Assembly (NCBI GenBank): GCA_001636675.1
Contig: AZGY01000001.1
Coordinates: forward strand, 1,769,029-1,833,028
Source: Moelleriella libera RCEF 2490
Lineage: Eukaryota > Ascomycota > Sordariomycetes > Hypocreales > Clavicipitaceae
Length of the DNA: 64,000 bases
Direction: 5' to 3'
Part shown: positions 1 through 11,355 of the stretch, one piece after another
Layout of the letters: each line of letters begins with the position of its first letter
Position numbering within the stretch: position 1 is the stretch's first letter
Program-made: the position numbers and the translations under genes
The notes under the pieces: generated by a model
What the model saw: the letters and a program-made list of their open reading frames with translations, nothing else
What the model was told of the DNA's origin: nothing
The model's database searches: none

Positions 1-1105
1 ACCGACATGGCGCGCTGACAACCATCTTATCAAGCAAGCATATACGATGGCGCCGTGTTTGCTGCTGCTCTGCACCCACCACCATCGGCTCGGCCAGGGC
101 AACATGGGCGGTTTCGTATTGTCACGGGGAGGGAGGTCCACAAGTCGCCCATCCGAACGAAGCAGAGTTATCACACGGTATGTTGCCAGTCGTTTGCGAT
201 ACACCGCCACTCTGTGCATTCTCTTCCTACACACCGCTCTGCGTCCACCCATTACCCCAAAACTTCAAGAATGAGCAACACCGAAGCGCCGCCCTCTTGA
301 ACCGTTGGCAACTGCTCGCTGCACCTGCACGAGCCCGAGGTGTCGTCATACGTGCGCAGTGGTGGTCGGCGATGTACGTGCCAGCGGGAAGCGCGTGGTG
401 CGTACAAGACGCCATCTCTTGATCATGGCCAGCTACATACATACATACATGTGTATTGTGTACACTGCTCGCCGGGACCACGTACATACGCACACCCACG
501 GGCTGATCGTCTCTTTATTTGCCTCTACCAGGCTCGCGAGGTGGAAAGATCTTTCCAGATGTTGCTGGCAGCCACGTGTCGTTGCTCTTCCCTCGCTTTC
601 CTGACCAACACAGCCCCCTCTCCCCAACCCCTGCTCCCCAACGTACGTGACGTTTTGTGATGCGAGCCTGTTTCGCGATCAAGGAAGTTCTGGTCATCTG
701 CAATCTACTTACCCCGTTGGTCTCTCATGGGCATTGTAATTGGTCGCGGAGTGTATGGTGTTGTTTTGTTCTTGCCTGCGGGCCGAACCAATATCCCAGG
801 CGCTCACTGCATTGCATCATCACAGCATGTCAGAAACTTGGCTCGCTCGCCACGACTTGCAAACGTGATATCGACATCGCTGGGCTTCTCAACCCCAAAC
901 AACGTACCCACGCACACGTCAACAACCTGCTGTGCAGCCCGTGCATGATGTACGTATAGATTGGACTTGCTCTAGACCATGTCCGGCGATGTAACAAGAA
1001 GCCCGAGAGGACGACGATCCGTCGCGCGTCTTTGCCACGAGAAAAAGGAAGGCGTCAGGAGCAGCATGGTCATTTCGTGCGCTTTCGTTCGACGAAAAGG
1101 ATGGC

Positions 1106-1128
1106 GCAGCAGCAGCAGCAGCAGCAGC
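1106..1128. repeat. (CAG)n microsatellite
   Basis: About seven uninterrupted CAG/GCA units. A short CTG run lies 120 bp downstream (about 1249-1264). Confidence 0.9.
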
Positions 1129-1290
1129 CAGCCAGCGGCCCGTGCTCTGGACACGACCACGTGTGCACTTGGCTCCCTTTAATTTTTTTCCTTGGCCTCC
1201 CATTGCGACGGGCCGTTACTTTCTTTGCCTGCCGGAAACGGACGAACCTGCTGCTGCTGCTGCTCGGGTTGAGCGGCTCGGCCACTGGCA

Positions 1291-1305
1291 TGTGCGTATG
1301 TGTGT

Positions 1306-1336
<31 letters not shown>

Positions 1337-1337
1337 G
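1291..1337. repeat. (GT)n microsatellite
   Basis: Alternating GT for about 45 bp with two interruptions (GC, TA). It generates false His/Thr and Cys/Val reading frames. Confidence 0.95.
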
Positions 1338-1677
1338 GAGTGTGAATCGAATCCCATTGCCGCCTTATCTAGAGCCCGGCTACATCAATGCGCGCACGCA
1401 CTCGCAGTTGCACGATATACGGCACGGTTGGTTTTCTTGGGCTTGCCCTGATGGATGACACGAAAGGGATCGCACAGGGGACCCAAAACAGCCCCAGAAG
1501 AAAAACAAAAAAAAAAAAAAAGAGGTCGATCATCGCACGGCCAGAGAGAAACAGAGAGAGAGAAAGAGAGGATCGTGGGAACAATGATGACAAAGTCCCT
1601 TTTTGAACCTGTCGCCTGGGTGCTCTGCGCGTGGCGGATATCGCATTGTCGCGACTATTGTACTGTCGAGAGATAGT

Positions 1678-1721
1678 CACGCACACACACACGCACACAC
1701 ACACACACACACACACACGCA
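1678..1721. repeat. (CA)n microsatellite
   Basis: CA dinucleotide run of about 40 bp with two CG interruptions, 340 bp from the GT run. The two runs are complementary and could pair as an imperfect hairpin. Confidence 0.95.
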
Positions 1722-2614
1722 AACAATTGCAACTCGATATGATGGCCTTTGCCATGCACCGCACGCGTGTGTGGCTGGCTGCTTGGCAAACGTCCATTCT
1801 CAAAAAGCCTCACGGCCATTATTGACTCTCGCCAATCCCCAAGAACAATACACACATGTCCAAGTGTATCATGCTGCCTGTCGGTGGAGTCCTGCAGCGT
1901 CCGGGCCACAAGACCGTCAATCACTGGGCAGAACGCAGTGGCACGGCACATCCTTTGCGTATCGACGCCATTCATCTCGTTGTTTTTCGGTAGCTACAAC
2001 TGACTTTGCGAGCCAGTTGAAAAGAAAAAAAAAACACCACTTCTCCCAGATGCCGTGAGTATATCCCCTCTTCCCACCGCATTCATCACCCACCACCCCC
2101 ACCCGTTCTGACTGACTGACTGGACTTGCACGAGTTCGGCCAGAGAAACACGGGGAATTAGAAAGATGTTGAAGTTCTCTTCTTTCCCCCAAACGCCGGT
2201 AAGCACGCTTCTCTAAGTTGTTTTTTGCCCTTGCCAAGGGGTATCATAATGCAAGTCTTCTTTTGACGATTTGCTCTCGCCTCACAAATGCAGGGTTGTC
2301 CCAATAGTGTCTTTGTTGAAAGACGCCGCCACTCCGTCCCGCTTCGTGTCGTGAAAGGGAAGGAACGATTACTTTTCAAATCGCGACAGAAATAAGGAGA
2401 AAATAAAAAAAAAAAGATGAGAAAATTGCGAATCAAAGTAGGAAAAAGATCCCGAAACCGTCCGTGCCCGCACCCCTACAGGGAGGATTCTGCAAGGTTT
2501 CGTTGAGAACCGTGTACGCCGCTTGAGTGTGCATAAAAGTGTCATAATCAGCATGTCGTGAGATTTGCGTCAGGAGGCTTGTTGAATGCCGTCCGACAAA
2601 TTGCCCCAGCGGGC

Positions 2615-3943
2615 TTAGAACTTGAGTTCCTTCGGCTGCTCCCAGGTAAAGGACTGGTTGGTGCCAAAGTGACCGTTCTTGGCAGTTTGGAGGTAGATGG
2701 GTCGGTCCAGTTTGAGCTCGCGGACAATCACGCCAGGACGAAGATCGAAATTCTTGTTGATAATGTCAACCAACTCATCCGATGTTCGTTGCGAGGTGCC
2801 ATAAGTATCGACAAAAATGGACAGAGGCTCGGCGACACCGATGGCGTAAGAGAGCTGGACAAGGGCGCGGCGAGCGAGACCGGCATTGACAAGCGACTTG
2901 GCAATCCAGCGGCCCACGTACGCGGCAGAGCGATCGACCTTTGAGAAGTCCTTACCGGAGAAGGCACCGCCTCCATGGGCACCCCAGCCGCCGTACGTGT
3001 CCACAATGATCTTGCGACCAGTCAGACCAGCGTCACCCTGGGGGCCCCCGATGATGAAGAGACCAGACGGTTGAATCTGCGGTGAATGAGTGAGCACAAG
3101 CCCGATACTTTGCCCGCGCAGAAGAGTAGAGACAGCCCCAACTTACGTGGTAGATTGTCTTGTCATCGAGATACTTGGCAGGGATGCTCTTCTTGATAAT
3201 CTTCTCCAGAATTTCCTTGCGCAGCTCCTCGGTGGTGATGTCGGGAGCGTGTTGAGCAGAGACGACGACTGTGTGGACACGGACGGGGACAACGGCGCCA
3301 TTGTCGTGCTTGTATTCGACCGTGACCTGAGTCTTGGTGTCCGGACGCAGCCAGGGAAGCGAGCCATCGCGGCGGGCAGCGGACATGGCAGCATTCAGTT
3401 TGTGGGCTAATTGAAGGGTGAGAGGGAACAGCTCAGGCGTCTCGTCGGTGGCATAGCCAAACATGATTCCTTGGTCACCGGCTCCGAGGCGCTCCAGAGC
3501 CTCCTCGTAATGTAGGCCCTGAGCGATATCGGGGGATTGCTGCTCGATGGCGACGAGCAAGTTGAGCGTCTTGTAGTCAAAGCCCTTGGACGAATCATCG
3601 TAGCCGATGCCTTTGACAGCGTCACGGACGATCTTCTGGTAGTCGAGCTTGGCCTTGGTGGTGATTTCACCAAATACCATAATCATGCCAGTCTTGGTTG
3701 CGGTTTCGCAAGCAACCTTGGAGAGGGGATCCTCAGTGAGGCAGGCATCGAGAATGGCGTCAGAGACCTGGTCAGCAATCTTGTCGGGGTGACCTTCACC
3801 GACTGATTCAGACTACGAGGGCGGGTTAGCGGAAACCAAGTCCTGTTGTGCGCTTCGAGGACGGGTGCGGGTTTTATCGCTCTTACAGTGAACAGGAAGG
3901 TGCCCGCTGGCGCTGCGCCGTTTGTTCCGTTGACGCCTGGCAT
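2615..3943 (-). CDS. SAM2: S-adenosylmethionine synthetase
   Basis: Makes S-adenosylmethionine from methionine and ATP in the cytosol. Exons on the minus strand are 3943-3887, 3812-3147 and 3076-2615, with introns of 74 and 70 bp, all phase 0. The product is 394 aa, the usual eukaryotic length. Exon 2 opens with SESVGEGHPDK, holding the catalytic histidine of the HPDK motif. GAGDQG lies near residues 129-134, and the glycine-rich GGGAFSGKD loop is in exon 3. The C-terminus WEQPKELKF is followed by TAA. The start is MPGVNGTNG, the only ATG that leads into the conserved exon. The symbol follows yeast, where SAM1 and SAM2 are near-identical. A single intact copy is seen here. Confidence 0.97.
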
Positions 3944-5552
3944 TTTGATTGGAGTTGTATGTGATGAGGACGGGAAAACTACAGAGGGCGTGAAAATCAA
4001 GAGAGCTGGCGGAACTGCGAACGTGCCGGTCGAGATAAATACAACGGATCGTCGGGACGGGTTGTCTATGTCGCTTTGGACGTGGGCCGGCGGCGGGGAC
4101 AAGAAAATCTGCAAGGAACAAAGTCGGAAAATTGCGATCCTTCAAGAGGATTCAGCCTACTGATCACGAGCCAAAGCAACAGCGGCAAAAATCGAGAAAT
4201 GACAATGAGGGAGTTTTCAGATGCAGTGAAGCAAGGAAGCGGGAGGAGGTGGAAAAAGCGGAGAGTTTTATGTCGATACGGTTTTTTCTTTGAGGGGGCT
4301 CGACTTCAGGAACCCGAATGGCGGCTAGAGGGGCCGCCTAGAGCGCAGGGGACGAGGGAAGAAAAAATCGGTGCCGCAAGTCGAGAGATTTGCTGCTAAA
4401 ACGCAGGAGCGCGGTACCCTGGATTTGACCCAAACGCGCACGTGCAGCTAGGTAACTCCGACTACGGGGCTAACATGCCGAAAACGATTGCGGGGCAACC
4501 TCAACTTTCCATGTTCGCGGCCAGAATTGCGCCATCTCGCGTCCCGGTCACCCTGTCTTGCTCTCATTTGATCCCAGCAAATAGCATTTGTAGCTACTTG
4601 CACATCAGAAAGGAACGACCCCGGTTCCGCCGTCCAACCCCTCAATTGTTGAACTTGGACATGAGCATTTCCCGAAACATTTCAGGACACTTTGGCTGCC
4701 CAACCAGTGACACGATCCAGATCGACAACGTGCCCGCTAGCCAGACTGGCACAAGCAAGCATCCGATCCGAGGCACAGAATGTAAGGGTCCGGATCATGT
4801 TCGATATGGTTTGTGGTGCCGATAATTGTCCTGATAGTCACACTCGGAGACATGTTGCCCAGGTAGCCTGGCATATAGATGCTTCGGAATTTGTTGAAGG
4901 CGTGTGTGTGACTTGTGAACTCGTGATAGCATGGGATTTGGTCATGGGCAAAGGATCGGACTGAAACCGCTACACGTCCACACGTCATTGGCTCAACCTG
5001 CCTGCGTCATGGTCCATCGTATCGATACGTTGCCATCTTTTCGTCTATGCCGTGGAAGGCGACATCGGCTGCGCGAACACCCAGACACATGAGCTACCTG
5101 GCGACCAAGATTGGCTCCTGATTATCGCGGTGGGACAAGGCCTGAGCTGGCGGCCCCAGAATTGGAGATGCCCCACCAACATATTCAAGCACTGCCATTT
5201 ACCTTTTCCGTAGTGAAGTACGTACACACCTTACGTTGAGCCATGGCTGTTTGTGGTATTTCCAGGTTTTTTTTTATGTCTACTTAGCTCCTGCCCTGGT
5301 GAGGGGTGGAGTCAGCGTCAGCTAAATTTGCATAGAGATTGTGGACCTGGCAGACAGAATTCCAGATCAACAAACCCTCACTTTTTTTTATTGGACCCCT
5401 GCTTCACTCCTTCGTCTATAGCTAAAGTATGCTTTGCAGAGCCTGACATTATATTCGAGAACGTCATCCGGGCAGGCTCTTAGGCTTCGTGAGACTTCGC
5501 CGCCGCATTGAAGCTCGGGAACGGAAACTAGAACGGGGACTATTCTTCCGCC
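3944..5552. promoter_or_regulatory. Divergent intergenic region between SAM synthetase and GPN3
   Basis: This 1.6-kb region separates two divergently transcribed housekeeping genes and must hold both promoters. Several short open frames occur but none resembles a family. No TATA box or operator could be assigned confidently. Confidence 0.5.
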
Positions 5553-6565
5553 ATGAGTAAATTCGGGGCCATGGTCATGGGCCCCGCGGGCGCAGGCAAG
5601 GTAAGAAAGCAAGGCTTCGTCACAGCTGGTGCTCGTAAGCACCTCAATTTCAATCACGTCTGGCAGGCTAGAATCAAGTCAGCTGACGCCGTTTCTAGTC
5701 AACGTTCTGCGCGGCCCTCATCACCCATCTGCAGCTCAACCGCCGGTCTGCCTTCTACGTCAACCTCGACCCTGCCGCCGAATCGTTCGAGCACCAGCCC
5801 GATCTGGACATCAAGGAGCTCATTTCGCTCAAGGATGCTATGGAAGAAGTCGGACTGGGGCCCAACGGGGGCCTTATCTACTGCTTTGAGTTCCTCATGG
5901 AAAACCTCGACTGGCTCACGGAAGCGCTCGATAACTTGACTGAAGAATACCTCATCATCATCGACATGCCGGGCCAGATTGAGCTCTACTCGCACATTCC
6001 CATCGTGCCCGCCCTCGTCAAACACCTCTGCCAGCCGGGCTCTCTGGATGTACGCATGGCAGCTGTCTATCTCCTCGAAGCTACGTTCGTGGTCGACCGC
6101 GCCAAGTTTTTCGCCGGAACCCTCAGTGCCATGAGCGCCATGATGATGCTCGAGATGCCGCACCTCAACGTTCTCTCCAAGATGGATCTAGTCAAAGACC
6201 AAGTTAAGAAGAAGGATCTCAAGCGCTTCCTCACGGCAGATGCGGGCTTGCTGGACGACGATCCCGTCAAACGTTCCAGAATACGAGCAGCGGGAGGCGC
6301 CGATGCTGAACAAGACGATGCATCGCGGCGGCCAGACGAAAAAGAGCAGATTATGACGGGTTCGAGCTTTCGACGGCTAAATCACGCTGTCGCTGGCCTG
6401 ATTGAGAGCTTTAGCATGGTCAACTACCTTAAGTTGGACGTCACGAAGGAAGATAGCGTGGCCGCGATCCTGAGCCACATCGACGACTGCATCCAGTTTC
6501 ACGAAGCGCAGGATCCCAAAGATCCGAACGACGAGATGGTCTTTGATGAGGAACACGATGAGTAG
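5553..6565 (+). CDS. GPN3: GPN-loop GTPase 3
   Basis: GPN-loop GTPases help assemble RNA polymerase II and bring it into the nucleus; Gpn3 works with Gpn1. Exon 1 (5553-5600) encodes MSKFGAMVMGPAGAGK. A 98-bp intron splits Walker A between K and ST, and exon 2 (5699-6565) runs to TAG. The product is 304 aa. The phosphate-binding loop is GPAGAGKST at residues 10-18. The diagnostic GPN tripeptide lies in GLGPNGGL near residue 70. DMPGQIELY near 106 is the G3 motif, and NVLSKMDLV near 175 is the G4 guanine-specificity motif. The C-terminus is acidic. Length and N-terminus (MSKFG, not the longer GPN1 start) favour GPN3 over GPN1 or GPN2. Confidence 0.93.
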
Positions 6566-6835
6566 TCGTGTCTAGAATCTCGCACCCAAATCTTATCTTT
6601 TTGTTAGCATATCAATGATTGTACACCACAAACAGCGCGGCGTTGGGAGGGCTTTGCAGTAGCGGAATACAAGACAGAATACCAAGTTTCATAGCGTAAA
6701 GCACACGTGATGAGTCCGATCCTGCGCCGCCTCGTGCAAGACTTGCTCCCTCAAAGGCAGCTCCGCGTGTGCCTGACACGTAGTCACGCCTCGCGCCCTT
6801 CCAAATAGAATCGGTAGAAGACTACAATCCCTTGT

Positions 6836-7360
6836 TCATCTCACTCGTCCTCGTCCGCTCGAACTCGGCCGCCCTGCGCTCCCATCCGCCTCGTACCTCT
6901 GGTACTCGGCCATCCAAAAGTCCTTCAAAACCGCCAGATATCCCACCACCTTGCCCCCGACCACCACGCCGTCCCTGACGCTCTCCATGACCCCCCGCTC
7001 CCAGATCCACGCCAGCAGGACGACCACGCCCGCCCAGAACATGGCCCTCGCCACGATTCGCGTCCACCACATGATCAGTCTCCGGATCCAGTTCATCACC
7101 ACCACCACCACTGTCATGAGCACCACGAGCGCGACCATCCCCGTGATGCCCTGGTTCTCCACCGCCAGAGCCAGTATCCTGTCGAGCACGGGCTGGACGT
7201 GGGGTTGTAGGGATGCTGTGAGCGAGCGCATCTGCGTCGAGAGCTGTCGCTTGTAGAATTGTAGAGGGCCGCGTGGGTTCAAGAGGTGGTTTCGCACGGA
7301 GTTGGCCAGGCTTGGGGGCAGCAGCTCCGCCACGAGGCGCGAAAACAGCGACGCGTCCAT
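6836..7360 (-). CDS. APQ12: Apq12-like nuclear envelope/ER membrane protein
   Basis: A single exon of 174 aa. The N-terminal 70 residues are soluble and include LLNPRGPLQFYKRQL. Two hydrophobic segments follow, about residues 74-93 and 105-121, separated by a short Trp/Arg-rich loop. The tail is polar and rich in Ser, Gly and Arg. This layout matches the fungal Apq12 family (nuclear pore assembly and biogenesis), ER/nuclear-envelope proteins tied to lipid homeostasis and pore assembly. The call rests on layout and the N-terminal motif, so a different small membrane protein is possible. It converges with GPN3, whose stop lies 270 bp away. Confidence 0.68.
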   Translation of the reverse strand: MDASLFSRLVAELLPPSLANSVRNHLLNPRGPLQFYKRQLSTQMRSLTASLQPHVQPVLDRILALAVENQGITGMVALVVLMTVVVVVMNWIRRLIMWWTRIVARAMFWAGVVVLLAWIWERGVMESVRDGVVVGGKVVGYLAVLKDFWMAEYQRYEADGSAGRPSSSGRGRVR

Positions 7361-7970
7361 GTTCGCCTTTTCGTCTGTTGTGGTTGTGTTGTGGTGATAA
7401 TAATGATGAGGCAGAGTTGAGTTTTGGTTTTCCTTCCCCTCCCCCCTTTTTCTTTGGTTTTTCCCACCCCGCGAAGATGAGGTAGAAATTTCCGAAGTTG
7501 GACCCCTGCGAGCGAGGATGATGTTTGGTGTGCCGTTATTTTTTTTGGCCTGGGCTGATAAGGAAGTGGTGGTAGTGGGGGTGGAGTGCTAGTAGTGCAT
7601 ACATCGCGCCATGGGCTCGCGCAAACAAACGTCTGTTCGCAAACGCGAGCAAGACTCTTGCTTCCCAGCGCGATTGCACCGGTAAATATAACTTGCGAGC
7701 ATGTTCAACGGGATCGAGGTTTGTGAGTGGTTCAAAGTAGATGAAAACAATCTTCACATGGGAAAAGTGGTATTGACCCCTACTGTTGATATAATACACT
7801 TAAATCCCCAACCCGACCTCCAAAGGCGATGACAAAGGAAAACTCTCCGCAAAGAAAGAAGTGCACAAACCACCCGAACCGGACAAATCTAAGTTCTCAG
7901 AAGGCGCACTGGCTTACAAGACGCTTCGGGACATCATGGATCCCAGACTGATTCGTCACTCGAGGGAGCT
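7361..7970. other. Intergenic, no gene seen
   Basis: This is the promoter and 5' flank of the Apq12-like gene plus the 3' flank of the HMG-box gene. It contains T-rich tracts but no recognisable coding sequence. Confidence 0.5.
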
Positions 7971-9037
7971 CTAGGAAGGAACTTGACTCAGTGACCCCTT
8001 TTGCGCCTTCACATAGGCCTTGGCCTTTTCCTTCAATTCCTTGAACTCGGCCTGAGATTGAGCCGCTTCCTTGGCCGCCTCGTCTCGGTACGACTGCTTC
8101 TCTGACTCGGACAGGGACCGCCATTCTTTGCTGACGGCTCGGAACGTATCTTGAGCGGTACCATTTGATCCGCTATTTGCCTGAGAGAAACGCGATTTGA
8201 TAAACAAGGTGTATGGTGAGCCGGATCGCTTGGGGAGACGGCTATCGTGAATCAAGAAGATGCGCGATTTGTTCGTCTTGCGGGCAATGCGGCGACGAGC
8301 AACGTTGGCCAAGTAGATGACCTCTGGGGGGTGCGACGTGATCCATTGCTGGCGCGTGTCCTTATTGGTGCTCTGGTTGGTTTGGGCGACAGATTGCAGG
8401 CGCTGTTTCCAATGTCAGCTATGGCTGCGTGCCGCAATCATTGTTCCGTGTCTGACGTCTCCTCTTCTCTTCCGAATCGAAGAGCCCCGGTCATCCGTGG
8501 CAGCCGGAATGAGTGATCAGGGTGTCAACTTACGTCTTTCTCGGATGCAGATACATTGGCAAAGCTCTGCGAGAGCTCCTTCACCTTATCGGACAGGCTG
8601 CCCTGGCCGGCGCGCATGTTGTCTGACATGTAGACAGACCAGGCCGACTCGGGCAACAGCTGAGGCCCCTTGAGCAGCGCCATCTTTCGAAGCTGCCTCA
8701 GCTCGGACTTTTCCTTCTCTTCCGGCGTCACGGCCTTCTTGGGCTTCTTTGCCTTCTTCAAGGCAGGCTTCTTCGCAGGCTTCTTCTTGGCCACAGCCTT
8801 CTTCTTTTTCTTGGGAGCAGAGGTCTTTGTCTTCTTTGTCGTCTTGGAGCCGGTGGAGCTTTTGGCTGGCGAGCGTGTGGCCGCTGAGATGGACAAAGAC
8901 CGCAACGAAAGGTACTGAGAAGCATCGATACGTCGAACAGAAGCCAGGGCAGGCCGTGCGCCAAAATTGCGCGTTGCCGTTCTGCTAGAAAGCAAGCCTC
9001 TGCGAGCCGCAGCTCGACCGATTGCGGTCAACCACAT
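7971..9037 (-). CDS. Mitochondrial HMG-box DNA-binding protein (Abf2/TFAM-like)
   Basis: Proteins of this type package mitochondrial DNA into nucleoids. Exons are 9037-8534 and 8402-7971 on the minus strand, with a 131-bp phase-0 intron; the product is 311 aa. The start MWLTAIGRAAARRG was chosen because it opens an Arg-rich, acid-poor, amphipathic mitochondrial presequence; the frame is open further upstream without this feature. A very basic Lys/Ala/Pro linker with many KK and KKK runs covers about residues 65-110. The first, divergent HMG box spans the exon junction (LPESAWSVYMSDNM onward). The second, better conserved box runs from RLPKRSGSPYTLF through the EKQSYRDEA helix. Two boxes behind a presequence fit the Abf2/TFAM class. 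Confidence 0.82.
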
Positions 9038-9652
9038 TGTCGTTGGGGATGCGACAAGAAGAATCTTTGTTTTCTTTCTGTCGGATGTTGGTGGAGAAAG
9101 AAAAACGTGTTGCGCAGTAGTCACGGTGTCGGATTGCAGAAGAAGGAAGTAGACGACGTTATTGGGAATGGCCTGTTTGTTGATCACGAGACAAGGCAAG
9201 ATGGGAATGCTGCTCGGCACACACGAGGAGCGTGGGATGAAATGACGAGGGCTGGGGGTCGCTTGCGGTCAATGCAAGCTGCCCGGCATGTTGCCTCCCT
9301 TGCTGGCTGTTTCCAGGTACGACGAGACGCTAGTGAAGCTCCCATAGCCCCGTAGCGCAATGCAAGCGCAATGCAGCTGGAGCTGCCTGGTCGTACCCGC
9401 TCCTCGAGTCCGTTGCGACCACCCGCCTCTGGCTTAATCGTGCCACGCCCCACCTACAAGGTGGTGGACGGACCGGACACCAAGACGGACCACTGTTAAA
9501 GGTATTGGTAGAGGCAATCAGGCAAGGCCAGAAGATGGCTCTGATTACCTCATCTGCAGACAAGAAGACAGGGAGGGGGTTCGACAAAACAGCACGAACA
9601 CGACAATCTTCGCTCCGTTCCGGGTTTCCTCAGCCAACCCCATCTTAAGAGC
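9038..9652. other. Intergenic, no gene seen
   Basis: This is the 5' flank of the HMG-box gene. Scattered short frames have no recognisable similarity. Confidence 0.5.
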
Positions 9653-10949
9653 ATGTGCAGTATGGCTGCATCATTATTGACCGTGCCCGTAGAGACCGCG
9701 CTCGAGGGTTCCTTTGTCGACTCCAGCGCCGATCTCAACAGCCTCGCACGCACTTGCCACCTCTTACACGGCCGCCTCGATCGTCCTCTCTACACTCGCC
9801 GACCGACTTCGCCCTGTGGTGGGCGGTGCTGAACGACGCTCCCATAACCTTCCAGTCGCCGCTCGCTTTGGGTGTGATGCTCAGCGCGTGAGGCCGCCTT
9901 CGCTTGACTTGGCCGCTGAATACGGGAGCCTGTCGATCATGCAGCTTCTGCTGACCGGATTTGAGCTCGACGCCAACATCCACGACGCCAGCGGTGAGAC
10001 ACCGCTGCCTCGAGGGACAAGCGCCGGGCCATTCTCCTGCTGCTGACGCACGGCGCCGACTCCAAGCTCGCATCCAGCCGCCGGGGGCCCCCCGTGGCAT
10101 CGCGCGGCACGGAAGCACAAGCGTGCACTGGCCGATCTGCTCCTGACACAACGCCAGTACGTCGTTACGGTACCAACATGCTCGAGTTGAGATGCGTTGC
10201 TAACCCGTCGCGCGCGACATCGCACATCGCACATCAGCTCCGTCGCCTCCTTCCTCTTTCCCATCTTTGCTTCGTACAAGGCACTGAAGACGGCAGACCC
10301 TGCCCAGCTGACGCCATGGCTCATGTACTGGGTCGTCTTCAGCATCTGCCTGCTGGTTGAGTCGTGGTCTTCCTTTATTGTCTTCTGGTAAGTCCAGAAG
10401 AGTCGCTCGCCGTTGTCTATTGCCGCCAGCTGCGATCATGCAAAGCTGGCCCAGCTGCTTCTGAGCCACGGTGCCGACGTGGCGGCAACGGATGCCAATG
10501 GCATGACTGTACTTGATCTGGCCATTTTCAGCGGCAGCCATCTGAACACGCCCAACCTCCTCATCACTCTATGGTGCGCAGTAGCCGCGGAGGGCTGTCT
10601 ATCGCGAGCACTCGGCGATGGCCATGAGGAACCAGTGCGGTTGCTACTTGAGCACGGCGCAAGTCCCGACGACGGGGTGCGCCCAGACGAGGGCGAGACA
10701 CCGCTTCATCAGGCCTTATCACAAGGTCACGTCGGCATGACCAAGCTTCTCTTCCACCACGGCGCGAATCTCAACGCGCGAACGCGGGATGGTGCAACGC
10801 CACTCCACGCCGCAGTTACGACAGGTCACTACGGGATTGCAGGACTTCTCCTGAACGTTGGTGCAGATGCTACCGTGAGGAATGGCCGGGGCAAGCGAGC
10901 TTCGCAAACTGCAAGCGCCGGGGGTTGCGCGGATGCGCTGTGTTGGTGA
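9653..10949 (+). pseudogene. Ankyrin-repeat gene, frameshifted and interrupted
   Basis: The pieces read like one fungal ankyrin protein broken across frames. The first piece (ATG at 9653) contains SSADLNSLARTCHLLHGRLD, typical of the F-box-like or leading segment of such proteins. The frame shifts at about 9800 and again near 9890. An ankyrin unit follows from about 9896 (LDLAAEYGSLSIMQLLLTG), then another in a third frame at about 10019 (RAILLLLTHGADS) and a fragment at 10116 (HKRALADLLL). After a foreign insert (about 10185-10404) the repeats resume in one frame from 10407 to the stop at 10949, with classic units such as ETPLHQALSQGHVGMTKLL and ATPLHAAVTTGHYGIAGLL. At least three frame changes argue that it is dead, although unrecognised introns could account for one of them. 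Confidence 0.75.
10238..10387 (+). pseudogene. Displaced TB2/DP1/HVA22 (Yop1-like) exon
   Basis: This 150-bp segment translates to SSVASFLFPIFASYKALKTA, followed by AQLTPWLMYWVVFSICLLVE and a final ESWSSFIVFW. That is the first hydrophobic hairpin of the TB2/DP1/HVA22 (reticulon-like, Yop1) family that bends ER membranes. It is flanked by apparent splice signals: a TGCTAAC branch-point sequence at 10198-10204, an ATCAG acceptor ending at 10237, and a GTAAGT donor at 10388. Both ends are phase 2, so the exon is symmetric. No start codon, first exon or continuation (normally IPFYxxxRL) is seen nearby, and the surroundings are ankyrin repeats. It looks like an exon with intron edges inserted into another gene. 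A genuine but unusual ankyrin-HVA22 fusion is the alternative. Confidence 0.7.
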
Positions 10950-11355
10950 CATGTCAAGACGGGATTGCTTGGGGTGCGATTCTGAAGTCGATGGGACGGA
11001 GTTCCTCCCATCTCTGAGCACTGCCTACCGAACTTGGCAGTCCTTTTCTTGGCACCGGCGTCAACATGATCGCAACGGATGCCTCCAAGACACTGGGACC
11101 AACTAGGATCACGCGATTATGGGCAATGATGGATTGCAATGCTCGATGTAGCGCTTGTTATATACTGGCTGGATTGCTCTGAAGCGACATGGGACCTCTG
11201 ACTTCCATCGACATTCGGGGAATACGTCGGCGTAGGCCTGACAAAAGCCGGCCTGGACCAAAGCGACAGTAGACATCAAATTGAAAGCAGTCTCCATTTC
11301 CGACCAGGTGACAATGTCTCTTCGCGGCGCATTCTCGTCCAAATCCCTCTCAGGT
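10950..11355. other. Intergenic, no gene seen
   Basis: A 3' flank shared by the ankyrin pseudogene and the convergent subtilase. No coding similarity is visible. Confidence 0.5.

Larger units (their letters stand above)
1..2614. other. Gene-free left edge
   Basis: No reading frame here resembles a protein family on either strand. The open frames are products of simple repeats: CAG, GT and CA runs, GA-rich stretches and short poly-A. The last few hundred bases are the 3' flank of the S-adenosylmethionine synthetase gene, which is read leftwards. Confidence 0.6.

Noticed and set aside
1070..1803. Frames with poly-His/Thr or poly-Val/Cys
   Set aside because: They are translations of the GT and CA microsatellites.
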